Shown here: in pieces, positions 31,620 to 45,036 of the stretch
Layout of the letters: every line of letters starts with the position of its first letter
Position numbering within the stretch: position 1 is the stretch's first letter
Source: Bombus terrestris
Lineage: Eukaryota; Arthropoda; Insecta; Hymenoptera; Apidae
Assembly (NCBI RefSeq): GCF_910591885.1
Contig: NC_063274.1
Span: 18,126,164 to 18,190,163 of the forward strand
Length of the DNA stretch: 64,000 nt
Reading direction: 5' to 3'
Translations under genes and position numbers: made by a program
Notes under the pieces: model-generated
Database searches by the model: none
Seen by the model: only the letters and a program-made list of their open reading frames with translations
What the model was told of the DNA's origin: nothing

Positions 31620-32459
31620 GTTATATACGATAACGATATAACGTATAACGTTATAAACTATATCGTTATAACGTATAACGTTATATGCTATATCCATATA
31701 ACGTATAACGTTATATACGATAACGATATAACGTATAACGTTCTGTAGTATTACGATATAACGTATAACGTTATGTAGTATTACGATATAACGTATAACG
31801 TTATGTATTATTACGATATAACGTATAACGTTATATACTATATCGATATAACGTTTAACGTTATATACTATATCGATATAACGTATAACGTTATGAACTA
31901 TAACGATATAACGTAAAACGTTATATACGATAACCATATATCGTATAACATTATGTACTATAACGATATAACGTATAACGTTATATATGATAGCGATATA
32001 ACGTATAACGTTATATACGATAACGATATAACGCATAACGTTATATACCATAACGATATAACGTAAAACGTTATATACTATAACGATATAACGTATAACG
32101 TTATATACGATAGCGATATAACGTATAACGTTATATACGATAACGATATAACGCATAACATTATATACCATAACGATATAACGTAAAACGTTATATACTA
32201 TAACGATATAACGTAAAACGTTATATACGATAACGATATAACGTATAAAGTTATATACGATAACGATATAACGTATAACGTTATAAACTATATCGTTATA
32301 ACGTATAACGTTATATGCTATATCCATATAACGTATAACGTTATATACGATAACGATATAACGTATAACGTTCTGTAGTATTACGATATAACGTATAACG
32401 TTATGTAGTATTACGATATAACGTATAACGTTATGTATTATTACGATATAACGTATAAC
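31620..32459. repeat. Seven-monomer string duplicated at 630-bp spacing
   Basis: The string A E F A, GTTCTGTAGT, B, GTTATGTATTAT occurs at 31,620-31,829 and again at 32,250-32,459. GTTCTGTAGT is found nowhere else that I noticed (31,740 and 32,370), so the two strings are copies. The units between them (31,830-32,249) are different, mainly D, I and M types. Confidence 0.78.
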
Positions 32460-33839
32460 GTTGTATGCTATATCCATATAACGTATAACGTTATGTACTA
32501 TAACGATATAACGTATAACGTTATATACGATAACGATATAACGTATAACGTTAAAAACTATATCGTTATAACGCATAACGTTATATACTATATGGATATA
32601 ATGTATAACGTTATATACTATAACGATATAACGTAAAACGTTATATACGATAACGATATAACGTATAACGTTATAAGCTATATCGTTATAACGTATAACG
32701 TGATATGCTATAACGATATAACGTATAACGTTATATACGATAACGATATAACGTATAACGTTATGTAGTATTACGATATAACGTATAACGTTATGTAGTA
32801 TTACGATATAACGTATAACGTCATGTAGTATTACGATATAACGTATAACGTTATGTAGTATTACGATATAACGTATAACGTTATATGCTATATCCATATA
32901 ACGTATAACGTTATATACTATAACGATATAACGTATAACGTTATGTACTATAACGATATAACGTATAACGTTATATACGATAACGATATAACGGATAACG
33001 TTATATACGATAGCGATATAACGTATAACGTTATGTAGTATTACGATATAACGTATAACGTTATGTAGTATTACGATATAACGTATAACGTTATATACGA
33101 TAACGATATAACGCATAACGTTATATACCATAACGATATAACGTAAAACGTTATATACTATAACGATATAACGTAAAACGTTATATACGATAACGATATA
33201 ACGTATAACGTTATATACGATAACGATATAACGTATATCGTTATAAACTATATCGTTATAACGTATAACGTTATATGCTATATCCATATATCGTATAACG
33301 TTATATACTATATCGATATAACGTATAACGTTATATGCTATAACGATGTAACGTATAACGTTATATACTGTAACGATATAACGTATAACGTTATATACGA
33401 TAACGATATAACGTATAACGTTATGTAGTATTACGATATAACGTATAACGTTATGTAGTATTACGATATAACGTATAACGTTATATGCTATATCCATATA
33501 ACGTATAACGTTATATACTATAACGATATAACGTATAACGTTATATACTATATCGATATAACGTATAACGTTATAAACTATATCGTTATAACGTATAACG
33601 TTATATACTATAACGATATAACGTAAAACGTTATATACGATAACGATATAACGTATAACGTTATATACGATAACGATATAACGTATAACGTTATAAACTA
33701 TATCGTTATAACGTATAACGTTATATACTATATCGATATAATGTATAACGTTATATACGATAACGATATAACGTATAACGTTATGTACTATAACGATATA
33801 ACGTATAACGTTATATACGATAACGATATAACGTATAAC

Positions 33840-34199
33840 GTTATATACTGTAACGATATAACGTATAACGTTATATACGATAACGATATAACGTATAACG
33901 TTATAAACTATATCGTTATAACGTATAACGTTATATGCTATATCCATATAACGTATAACGTTATATACTATATCGATATAACGTATAACGTTATATGCTA
34001 TAACGATATAACGTATAACGTTATATACTGTAACGATATAACGTATAACGTTATATACGATAACGATATAACGTATAACGTTATAAACTATATCGTTATA
34101 ACGTATAACGTTATATGCTATATCCATATAACGTATAACGTTATATACTATATCGATATAACGTATAACGTTATATACGATAACGATATAACGTATAAC
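33840..34199. repeat. 180-bp tandem duplication (2 x 6 monomers)
   Basis: The order H A E F D G at 33,840-34,019 is followed by H A E F D A at 34,020-34,199. Five of six units match in order. The G unit that ends the first copy is class A in the second, which marks the exchange point with the flank. Confidence 0.85.
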
Positions 34200-34612
34200 G
34201 TTATGTAGTATTACGATATAACGTATAACGTTATATACTGTAACGATATAACATATAACGTTATGTACTATAACGATATAACGTAAAACGTTATATACGA
34301 TAACGATATAACGTATAACGTTATAAGCTATATCGTTATAACGTATAACGTGATATGCTATAACGATATAACGTATAACGTTATATACGATAACGATATA
34401 ACGTATAACGTTATGTAGTATTACGATATAACGTATAACGTTATGTAGTATTACGATATAACGTATAACGTTATGTAGTATTACGATATAACGTATAAGG
34501 TTATGTAGTATTACGATATAACGTATAACGTTATATGCTATATCCATATAACGTATAACGTTATATACTATAACGATATAACGTATAACGTTATGTACTA
34601 TAACGATATAAC

Positions 34613-34619
34613 GTTATAC
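34613..34619. other. Inverted linker GTTATAC
   Basis: The I core at 34,590 is followed by GTTATAC before a D unit at 34,620. As at the other flipped linkers, the flanks form an ATATAAC / GTTATAT inverted repeat. Unit order also changes here: the F C I string that usually continues to A is followed by D D. Confidence 0.88.
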
Positions 34620-35549
34620 GTTATATACTATATCGATATAACGTATAACGTTATATACTATATCGATATAACGTATAACGTTATATACGATAACGATATA
34701 ACGTAAAACGTTATATACTATAACGATATAACGTATAACGTTATATACGATAGCGATATAACGTATAACGTTATATACGATAACGATATAACGTATAACG
34801 TTATGTACTATAACGATATAACGTATAACGTTATATACTATATCGATATAACGTTTAACGTTATATACTATATCGATATAACGTATAACGTTATATACTA
34901 TATCGATATAACGTATAACGTTATATACGATAACGATATAACGTAAAACGTTATATACGATATCGATATAACGTATAACGTTATATACGATAACGATATA
35001 ACGTATAACGTTATGAACTATAACGATATAACGTAAAACGTTATATACGATAACGATATATCGTATAACATTATGTACTATAACGATATAACGTATAACG
35101 TTATATACGATAACGATATAACGTATAACGTTACGTACTATAACGATATAACGTATAACGTTATATACTATATCGATATAACGTTTAACGTTATATACTA
35201 TATCGATATAACGTATAACGTTATATACTATAACGATATAACGTATAACGTTATGTAGTATTACGATATAACGTATAACGTTATGTAGTATTACGATATA
35301 ACGTATAACGTTATATACTATATCGATATAACGTTTAACGTTATATACTATATCGATATAACGTATAACGTTATATACGATAACGATATAACGCATAACG
35401 TTATATACCATAACGATATAACGTAAAACGTTATATACTATAACGATATAACGTATAACGGTATATACGATAGCGATATAACGTATAACGTTATATACGA
35501 TAACGATATAACGTATAACGTTATATACGATAACGATATAACGTATAAC

Positions 35550-35759
35550 GTTATGTACTATAACGATATAACGTATAACGTTATATACTATATCGATATA
35601 ACGTTTAAAGTTATATACTATATCGATATAACGTATAACGTTATATACTATATCGATATAACGTAAAACGTTATAAACTATATCGTTATAACGTATAACG
35701 TTATATACTATATCGATATAACGTTTAACGTTATATACTATATCGATATAACGTATAAC
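35550..35759. repeat. Unrearranged counterpart of the inversion site
   Basis: The units I, D with GTTTAAAG, D, D with GTAAAAC, E, D with GTTTAAC, D stand here in direct order. The rare GTTTAAAG linker (35,603-35,610) is shared with 36,953-36,960, so 36,900-37,109 is a copy of this string at an offset of 1,350 bp. It shows what the inversion site looked like before the event. Confidence 0.85.
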
Positions 35760-36299
35760 GTTATATACGATAACGATATAACGTATAACGTTATATACTG
35801 TAACGATATAACGTATAACGTTATATACTATAACGATATAACGTATAACGTTATATACGATAACGATATAACGTATAACGTTATGTAGTATTACGATATA
35901 ACGTATAACGTTATATGCTATATCCATATAACGTATAACGTTATATACTATAACGATATAACGTATAACGTTATGTACTATAACGATATAACGTATAACG
36001 TTGTATACGATAACGATATAACGTATAACGTTATAAACTATATCGTTATAACGTATAACGTTATATACTATATCGATATAATGTATAACGTTATATACGA
36101 TAACGAAATAACGTATAACGTTATGTACTATAACGATATAACGTATAACGTTATATACGATAACGATATAACGTATAACGTTAAAAACTATATCGTTATA
36201 ACGTATAACGTTATATACTATATGGATATAATGTATAACGTTATATACTATAACGATATAACGTAAAACGTTATATACGATAACGATATAACGTATAAC

Positions 36300-36419
36300 G
36301 TTATAAGCTATATCGTTATAACGTATAACGTGATATGCTATAACGATATAACGTATAACGTTATAAGCTATATCGTTATAACGTATAACGTGATATGCTA
36401 TAACGATATAACGTATAAC
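36300..36419. repeat. 60-bp tandem duplication (O P O P)
   Basis: The pair GTTATAAGC unit (O) and GTGATATGC unit (P) occurs twice in a row at 36,300-36,359 and 36,360-36,419. Elsewhere in the window O P is a single pair following C A. This is a simple two-monomer slippage or exchange. Confidence 0.92.
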
Positions 36420-37028
36420 GTTATATACGATAACGATATAACGTATAACGTTATGTAGCATTACGATATAACGTATAACGTTATGTAGTATTACGATATA
36501 ACGTATAACGTTATGTAGTATTACGATATAACGTATAACGTTATGTAGTATTACGATATAACGTATAACGTTATATGCTATATCCATATAACGTATAACG
36601 TTATATACTATAACGATATAACGTATAACGTTATGTACTCTAACGATATAACGTATAACGTTATATACGATAACGATATAACGGATAACGTTATATACGA
36701 TAGCGATATAACGTATAACGTTATATACGATAACGATATAACGTATAACGTTATATACTATAACGATATAACGTAAAACGTTATATACGATATCGATATA
36801 ACGTATAACGTTATATACGATAACGATATAACGCATAACGTTATATACGATAGCGATATAACGTATAACGTTATATACGATAACGATATAACGTATAACG
36901 TTATGTACTATAACGATATAACGTATAACGTTATATACTATATCGATATAACGTTTAAAGTTATATACTATATCGATATAACGTATAACGTTATATACTA
37001 TATCGATATAACGTAAAACGTTATAAAC

Positions 37029-37079
37029 TATATCGTTATAGCATATAACGTTATACGTTATATCGTAATACTACATAAC
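37029..37079 (-). repeat. Inverted satellite segment, the only one in the window
   Basis: Bases 37,050-37,079 are the exact reverse complement of a complete B monomer, linker first (GTTATAC, then a core ending CTACATAAC). Bases 37,029-37,049 are the reverse complement of the first 21 bases of a G core, so the inverted stretch is a 51-bp B-G junction read backwards. The left edge overlaps the host E unit by 12 bp (TATATCGTTATA, 37,029-37,040); the right edge shares ATAAC with a D core end. If the source was a B-F junction, the inverted part is 43 bp and the left overlap is 4 bp. The counterpart at 35,670-35,729 has E and D units in direct order here. Confidence 0.93.
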
Positions 37080-37086
37080 GTTTAAC
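37080..37086. other. Orphan linker GTTTAAC and +7 phase break
   Basis: The heptamer GTTTAAC follows the inverted monomer directly and precedes a D unit starting at 37,087. In the unrearranged copy it is the linker of the D unit at 35,700. Its retention shows that the D core was replaced while its linker survived. Monomer starts shift from 0 mod 30 to 7 mod 30 from here. Confidence 0.92.
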
Positions 37087-37866
37087 GTTATATACTATAT
37101 CGATATAACGTATAACGTTATATACTATAACGATATAACGTATAACGTTATGTAGTATTACGATATAACGTATAACGTTATGTAGTATTACGATATAACG
37201 TATACCGTTATGTAGTATTACGATATAACGTATAACGTTATATACGATAACGATATAACGCATAACGTTATATACCATAACGATATAACGTAAAACGTTA
37301 TATACTATAACGATATAACGTAAAACGTTATATACGATAACGATATAACGTATAACGTTATATACGATAACGATATAACGTATAACGTTATAAACTATAT
37401 CGTTATAACGTATAACGTTATATGCTATATCCATATAACGTATAACGTTATATACTATATCGATATAACGTATAACGTTACATGCTATAACGATATAACG
37501 TATAACGTTATATACTGTAACGATATAACGTATAACGTTATATACGATAACGATATAACGTATAACGTTATAAACTATATCGTTATAACGTATAACGTTA
37601 TATACGATAACGATATAACGTATAACGTTATAAACTATATCGTTATAACGTATAACGTTATATGCTATATCCATATAACGTATAACGTTATATACTATAT
37701 CGATATAACGTTATACGTTATATGCTATAACGATATAACGTATAACGTTATATACTGTAACGATATAACGTATAACGTTATATACTATAACGATATAACG
37801 TATAACGTTATATACGATAACGATATAACGTATAACGTTATGTAGTATTACGATATAACGTATAAC
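37087..37866. repeat. Satellite segment leading into the 45/48-mer repeat
   Basis: It consists of 30-bp monomers only: D C B B B A N C A A E F D, a GTTACATGC unit, H A E A E F D G H C A B. The linker at about 37,200 is the rare GTATACC. From about 37,357 the order matches 40,147 onward (offset 2,790 bp), sharing the rare GTTACATGC unit (37,477 and 40,267). It is thus the tail of an incomplete 48-mer copy cut off by the inversion. Confidence 0.85.
37710..37716. other. Inverted linker GTTATAC
   Basis: The D core at 37,687 is followed by GTTATAC before the G unit at 37,717. The homologous place in the next 2,790-bp copy (40,500-40,506) has GTATTAC, a different non-canonical heptamer, and the usual state elsewhere is GTATAAC. 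Confidence 0.9.
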
Positions 37867-39216
37867 GTTATATGCTATATCCATATAACGTATAACGTTA
37901 TATACTATAACGATATAACGTATAACGTTATGTACTATAACGATATAACGTATAACGTTGTATACGATAACGATATAACGTATAACGTTATAAACTATAT
38001 CGTTATAACGTATAACGTTATATACTATATCGATATAATGTATAACGTTATATACGATAACGATATAACGTATAACGTTATGTACTATAACGATATAACG
38101 TATAACGTTATATACGATAACGATATAACGTATAACGTTAAAAACTATATCGTTATAACGTATAACGTTATATACTATATGGATATAATGTATAACGTTA
38201 TATACTATAACGATATAACGTAAAACGTTATATACGATAACGATATAACGTATAACGTTATAAGCTATATCGTTATAACGTATAACGTTATATACTATAT
38301 CGATATAATGTATATCGTTATATACGATAACGATATAACGTATAACGTTATATACGATAACGATATAACGTATAACGTTATGTAGTATTACGATATAACG
38401 TATAACGTTATGTAGTATTACGATATAACGTATAACGTTATGTAGTATTACGATATCACGTATAACGTTATATGCTATATCCATATAACGTATAACGTTA
38501 TATACTATAACGATATAACGTATAACGTTATATACTATATCGATATAACGTATAACGTTATAAACTATATCGTTATAACGTATAACGTTATATACTATAT
38601 CGTTATAATGTATAACGTTATATACGATAACGATATAACGTATAACGTTATGTACTATAACGATATAACGTATAACGTTATATACGATAACGATATAACG
38701 TATAACGTTATGTAGTATTACGATATAACGTATAACGTTATGTAGTATTACGATATAACGTATATCGTTATATACGATAACGATATAACGCATAACATTA
38801 TATACCATAACGATATAACGTAAAACGTTATATACTATAACGATATAACGTAAAACGTTATATACGATAACGATATAACGTATAACGTTATATACGATAA
38901 CGATATAACGTATAACGTTATAAACTATATCGTTATAACGTATAACGTTATATACGATAACGATATAACGTATAACGTTATAAACTATATCGTTATAACG
39001 TATAACGTTATATGCTATATCCATATAACGTATAACGTTATATACTATATCGATATAACGTATAACGTTATATGCTGTAACGATATAACGTATAACGTTA
39101 TATACTGTAACGATATAACGTATAACGTTATATACTATAACGATATAACGTATAACGTTATATACGATAACGATATAACGTATAACGTTATGTAGTATTA
39201 CGATATAACGTATAAC
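37867..39216. repeat. Higher-order repeat copy 1 (45 monomers, 1,350 bp)
   Basis: Unit order is F C I J E D A I A K L C A O D A A B B B F C D E D A I A B B A N C A A E A E F D, GTTATATGCTGT unit, H C A B. It is the short form of the higher-order repeat. Private markers are CGATATCAC (38,451), CGTTATAATG (about 38,601) and TATATCGTTATATACG (38,761). All three reappear 2,790 bp later in copy 3, not in copy 2. Confidence 0.9.
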
Positions 39217-40656
39217 GTTATATGCTATATCCATATAACGTATAACGTTATATACTATAACGATATAACGTATAACGTTATGTACTATAACGATATAACG
39301 TATAACGTTGTATACGATAACGATATAACGTATAACGTTATAAACTATATCGTTATAACGTATAACGTTATATACTATATCGATATAATGTATAACGTTA
39401 TATACGATAACGATATAACGTATAACGTTATGTACTATAACGATATAACGTATAACGTTATATACGATAACGATATAACGTATAACGTTAAAAACTATAT
39501 CGTTATAACGTATAACGATATATACTATATGGATATAATGTATAACGTTATATACTATAACGATATAACGTAAAACGTTATATACGATAACGATATAACG
39601 TATAACGTTATAAGCTATATCGTTATAACGTATAACGTGATATGCTATAACGATATAACGTATAACGCTATATACGATAACGATATAACGTATAACGTTA
39701 TGTAGTATTACGATATAACGTATAACGTTATGTAGTATTACGATATAACGTATAACGTTATGTAGTATTACAATATAACGTATAACGTTATGTAGTATTA
39801 CGATATAACGTATAACGTTATATGCTATATCCATATAACGTATAACGTTATATACTATAACGATATAACGTATAACGTTATATACTATATCGATATAACG
39901 TATAACGTTATAAACTATACCGTTATAACGTATAACGTTATATACGATAACGATATAACGTATAACGTTATATACGATAACGATATAACGTATAACGTTA
40001 TGTAGTATTACGATATAACGTATAACGTTATGTAGTATTACGATATAACGTATAACGTTATATACGATAACGATATAACGCATAACATTATATACCATAA
40101 CGATATAACGTAAAACGTTATATACTATACCGATATAACGTAAAACGTTATATACGATAACGATATAACGTATAACGTTATAAACTATATCGTTATAACG
40201 TATAACGTTATATGCTATATCCATATAACGTATAACGTTATATACTATATCGATATAACGTATAACGTTACATGCTATAACGATATAACGTATAACGTTA
40301 TATACTGTAACGATATAACGTATAACGTTATATACGATAACGATATAACGTATAACGTTATAAACTATATCGTTATAACGTATAACGTTATATACGATAA
40401 CGATATAACGTATAACGTTATAAACTATATCGTTATAACGTATAACGTTATATGCTATATCCATATAACGTATAACGTTATATACTATATCGATATAACG
40501 TATTACGTTATATGCTATAACGATATAACGTATAACGTTATATACTGTAACGATATAACGTATAACGTTATATACTATAACGATATAACGTATAACGTTA
40601 TATACGATAACGATATAACGTATAACGTTATGTAGTATTACGATATAACGTATAAC
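39217..40656. repeat. Higher-order repeat copy 2 (48 monomers, 1,440 bp)
   Basis: This is the long form. It begins F C I J E D A I A K L C A O as in copy 1 but continues P, GCTATATACG unit, four B, F C D E A A B B A N C, and near its end doubles the E F D G H part. Markers are TACAATATAAC (39,771), TACTATACCGAT (40,127) and GTTACATGC (40,267). Copies 1 and 2 together form a 2,790-bp dimer. Confidence 0.9.
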
Positions 40657-42006
40657 GTTATATGCTATATCCATATAACGTATAACGTTATATACTATAA
40701 CGATATAACGTATAACGTTATGTACTATAACGATATAACGTATAACGTTGTATACGATAACGATATAACGTATAACGTTATAAACTATATCGTTATAACG
40801 TATAACGTTATATACTATATCGATATAATGTATAACGTTATATACGATAACGATATAACGTATAACGTTATGTACTATAACGATATAACGTATAACGTTA
40901 TATACGATAACGATATAACGTATAACGTTAAAAACTATATCGTTATAACGTATAACGTTATATACTATATGGATATAATGTATAACGTTATATACTATAA
41001 CGATATAACGTAAAACGTTATATACGATAACGATATAACGTATAACGTTATAAGCTATATCGTTATAACGTATAACGTTATATACTATATCGATATAATG
41101 TATAACGTTATATACGATAACGATATAACGTATAACGTTATATACGATAACGATATAACGTATAACGTTATGTAGTATTACGATATAACGTATAACGTTA
41201 TGTAGTATTACGATATAACGTATAACGTTATGTAGTATTACGATATCACGTATAACGTTATATGCTATATCCATATAACGTATAACGTTATATACTATAA
41301 CGATATAACGTATAACGTTATATACTATATCGATATAACGTATAACGTTATAAACTATATCGTTATAACGTATAACGTTATATACTATATCGTTATAATG
41401 TATAACGTTATATACGATAACGATATAACGTATAACGTTATGTACTATAACGATATAACGTATAACGTTATATACGATAACGATATAACGTATAACGTTA
41501 TGTAGTATTACGATATAACGTATAACGTTATGTAGTATTACGATATAACGTATATCGTTATATACGATAACGATATAACGCATAACATTATATACCATAA
41601 CGATATAACGTAAAACGTTATATACTATAACGATATAACGTAAAACGTTATATACGATAACGATATAACGTATAACGTTATATACGATAACGATATAACG
41701 TATAACGTTATAAACTATATCGTTATAACGTATAACGTTATATACGATAACGATATAACGTATAACGTTATAAACTATATCGTTATAACGTATAACGTTA
41801 TATGCTATATCCATATAACGTATAACGTTATATACTATATCGATATAACGTATAACGTTATATGCTGTAACGATATAACGTATAACGTTATATACTGTAA
41901 CGATATAACGTATAACGTTATATACTATAACGATATAACGTATAACGTTATATACGATAACGATATAACGTATAACGTTATGTAGTATTACGATATAACG
42001 TATAAC
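40657..42006. repeat. Higher-order repeat copy 3 (45 monomers, 1,350 bp)
   Basis: It repeats copy 1 unit for unit at an offset of 2,790 bp, with the copy-1 markers at 41,241 (CGATATCAC), about 41,391 (CGTTATAATG) and 41,551 (TATATCGTTA). A difference seen is the linker at 41,100 (GTATAAC; copy 1 has GTATATC at 38,310). Confidence 0.9.
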
Positions 42007-43086
42007 GTTATATGCTATATCCATATAACGTATAACGTTATATACTATAACGATATAACGTATAACGTTATGTACTATAACGATATAACGTATAACGTTG
42101 TATACGATAACGATATAACGTATAACGTTATAAACTATATCGTTATAACGTATAACGTTATATACTATATCGATATAATGTATAACGTTATATACGATAA
42201 CGATATAACGTATAACGTTATGTACTATAACGATATAACGTATAACGTTATATACGATAACGATATAACGTATAACGTTAAAAACTATATCGTTATAACG
42301 TATAACGATATATACTATATGGATATAATGTATAACGTTATATACTATAACGATATAACGTAAAACGTTATATACGATAACGATATAACGTATAACGTTA
42401 TAAGCTATATCGTTATAACGTATAACGTGATATGCTATAACGATATAACGTATAACGCTATATACGATAACGATATAACGTATAACGTTATGTAGTATTA
42501 CGATATAACGTATAACGTTATGTAGTATTACGATATAACGTATAACGTTATGTAGTATTACAATATAACGTATAACGTTATGTAGTATTACGATATAACG
42601 TATAACGTTATATGCTATATCCATATAACGTATAACGTTATATACTATAACGATATAACGTATAACGTTATATACTATATCGATATAACGTATAACGTTA
42701 TAAACTATACCGTTATAACGTATAACGTTATATACGATAACGATATAACGTATAACGTTATATACGATAACGATATAACGTATAACGTTATGTAGTATTA
42801 CGATATAACGTATAACGTTATGTAGTATTACGATATAACGTATAACGTTATATACGATAACGATATAACGCATAACATTATATACCATAACGATATAACG
42901 TAAAACGTTATATACTATACCGATATAACGTAAAACGTTATATACGATAACGATATAACGTATAACGTTATAAACTATATCGTTATAACGTATAACGTTA
43001 TATGCTATATATATAAAACGTATAACGTTATATACGATAACGATATAACGTATAACGTTATGTCGTATTACGATATAACGTATAAT
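42007..43086. repeat. Higher-order repeat copy 4, truncated (36 monomers)
   Basis: It repeats copy 2 at an offset of 2,790 bp through E at 42,967, with the copy-2 markers TACAATATAAC (42,561) and TACTATACCGAT (42,917). It then departs: an aberrant unit at 42,997, an A unit, and a GTTATGTCG unit before the next F at 43,087. The tail resembles the F(CTATAT)-A-GTTATGTCG string of X1 at 1,021-1,110. This marks an exchange between the two repeat families. Confidence 0.85.
42997..43026. repeat. Aberrant monomer at an exchange point
   Basis: The core reads GTTATATGCTATATAT then ATAAAAC. It is closest to the F variant with CTATATCTATATAAC found at 1,021, 3,721, 45,937 and 48,607, with two substitutions. 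It sits where the 2,790-bp repeat stops and X-type order begins, and no second copy was noticed in the window. Confidence 0.8.
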
Positions 43087-45036
43087 GTTATATGCTATAT
43101 CCATATAACGTATAACGTTATATACTATAACGATATAACGTATAACGTTATGTACTATAACGATATAACGTATAACGTTGTATACGATAACGATATAACG
43201 TATAACGTTATAAACTATATCGTTATAACGTATAACGTTATATACTATATCGATATAATGTATAACGTTATATACGATAACGATATAACGTATAACGTTA
43301 TGTACTATAACGATATAACGTATAACGTTATATACGATAACGATATAACGTATAACGTTAAAAACTATATCGTTATAACGTATAACGTTATATACTATAT
43401 GGATATAATGTATAACGTTATATACTATAACGATATAACGCAAAACGTTGTATACGATAACGATATAACGCATAACGTTATAAACTATATCGTTATAACG
43501 TATAACGTTATATACTATATCGATATAATGTATAACGTTATATACGATAACGATATAACGTATAACGTTATGTAGTATTACGATATAACGTATAACGTTA
43601 TGTAGTATTACGATATAACGTATAACGTTATGTAGTATTACGATATAACGTATAACGTTATGTAGTATTACGATATAACGTATAACGTTATATGCTATAT
43701 CCATATAACGTATAACGTTATATACTATAACGATATAACGTATAACGTTATGTACTATAACGATATAACGTATAACGTTATATACGATAACGATATAACG
43801 GATAACGTTATATACGATAGCGATATAACGTATAACGTTATATACGATAACGATATAACGTATAACGTTATGTACTATAACGATATAACGTATAACGTTA
43901 TATACTATAACGATATAACGTAAAACGTTATATACAATATCGATATAACGTATAACGTTATATACTATAACGATATAACGTATAACGTTATGTAGTATTA
44001 CGATATAACGTATAACGTTATGTAGTATTACGATATCACGTATAACGTTATATGCTATATCCATATAACGTATAACGTTATATACTATAACGATATAACG
44101 TATAACGTTATATACTATATCGATATAACGTATAACGTTATAAACTATATCGTTATAACGTATAACGTTATATACTATATCGTTATAATGTATAACGTTA
44201 TATACGATAACGATATAACGTATAACGTTATGTACTATAACGATATAACGTATAACGTTATATACGATAACGATATAACGTATAACGTTATGTAGTATTA
44301 CGATATAACGTATAACGTTATGTAGTATTACGATATAACGTATAACGTTATAAACTATATCGTTATAACGTATAACGTTATATACGATAACGATATAACG
44401 TATAACGTTATAAACTATATCGTTATAACGTATAACGTTATATGCTATATCCATATAACGTATAACGTTATATACTATATCGATATAACGTATAACGTTA
44501 TATGCTATAACGATATAACGTATAACGTTATATACTGTAACGATATAACGTATAACGTTATATACTATAACGATATAACGTATAACGTTATATACGATAA
44601 CGATATAACGTATAACGTTATGTAGTATTACGATATAACGTATAACGTTATATGCTATATCCATATAACGTATAACGTTATATACTATAACGATATAACG
44701 TATAACGTTATGTACTATAACGATATAACGTATAACGTTGTATACGATAACGATATAACGTATAACGTTATGTACTATAACGATATAACGTATAACGTTA
44801 TATACGATAACGATATAACGTATAACGTTAAAAACTATATCGTTATAACGTATAACGTTATATACTATATGGATATAATGTATAACGTTATATACTATAA
44901 CGATATAACGTAAAACGTTATATACGATAACGATATAACGTATAACGTTATAAGCTATATCGTTATAACGTATAACGTGATATGCTATAACGATATAACG
45001 TATAACGCTATATACGATAACGATATAACGTATAAC
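43087..45036. repeat. Satellite segment between the higher-order repeat and X2
   Basis: It starts with F C I J E D A I A K L C, has a second J E D A (43,447-43,566) with the linker variants GCAAAAC and GCATAAC, then B runs, F C I A(GGATAAC) M. A 360-bp piece at 43,987-44,346 repeats 41,197-41,556 and 38,407-38,766, including CGATATCAC (44,031) and CGTTATAATG, a third partial copy of the 2,790-bp dimer. The end (44,647-45,036) has F C I J I A K L C A O P. No gene is seen. Confidence 0.8.

Larger units (their letters stand above)
29430..37028. repeat. Mosaic satellite segment with local duplications
   Basis: The segment is made of 30-bp monomers only, with no continuous counterpart elsewhere in the window. 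It is rich in short local duplications (570 bp at 30,270, 180 bp at 31,650/32,280 and 33,840, 60 bp at 36,300). Familiar modules recur, such as B runs followed by F C I and A with GGATAAC then M (29,760-30,029; 31,230-31,499; 32,760-33,029), and the J E D A I A K L C string at 36,000-36,269. No gene, RNA gene or mobile element is seen. Confidence 0.75.

Noticed and set aside
37020..37086. Mobile element insertion or target-site duplication at the inverted unit
   Set aside because: All bases there derive from satellite monomers, with microhomology at the edges and no foreign sequence or duplicated target.
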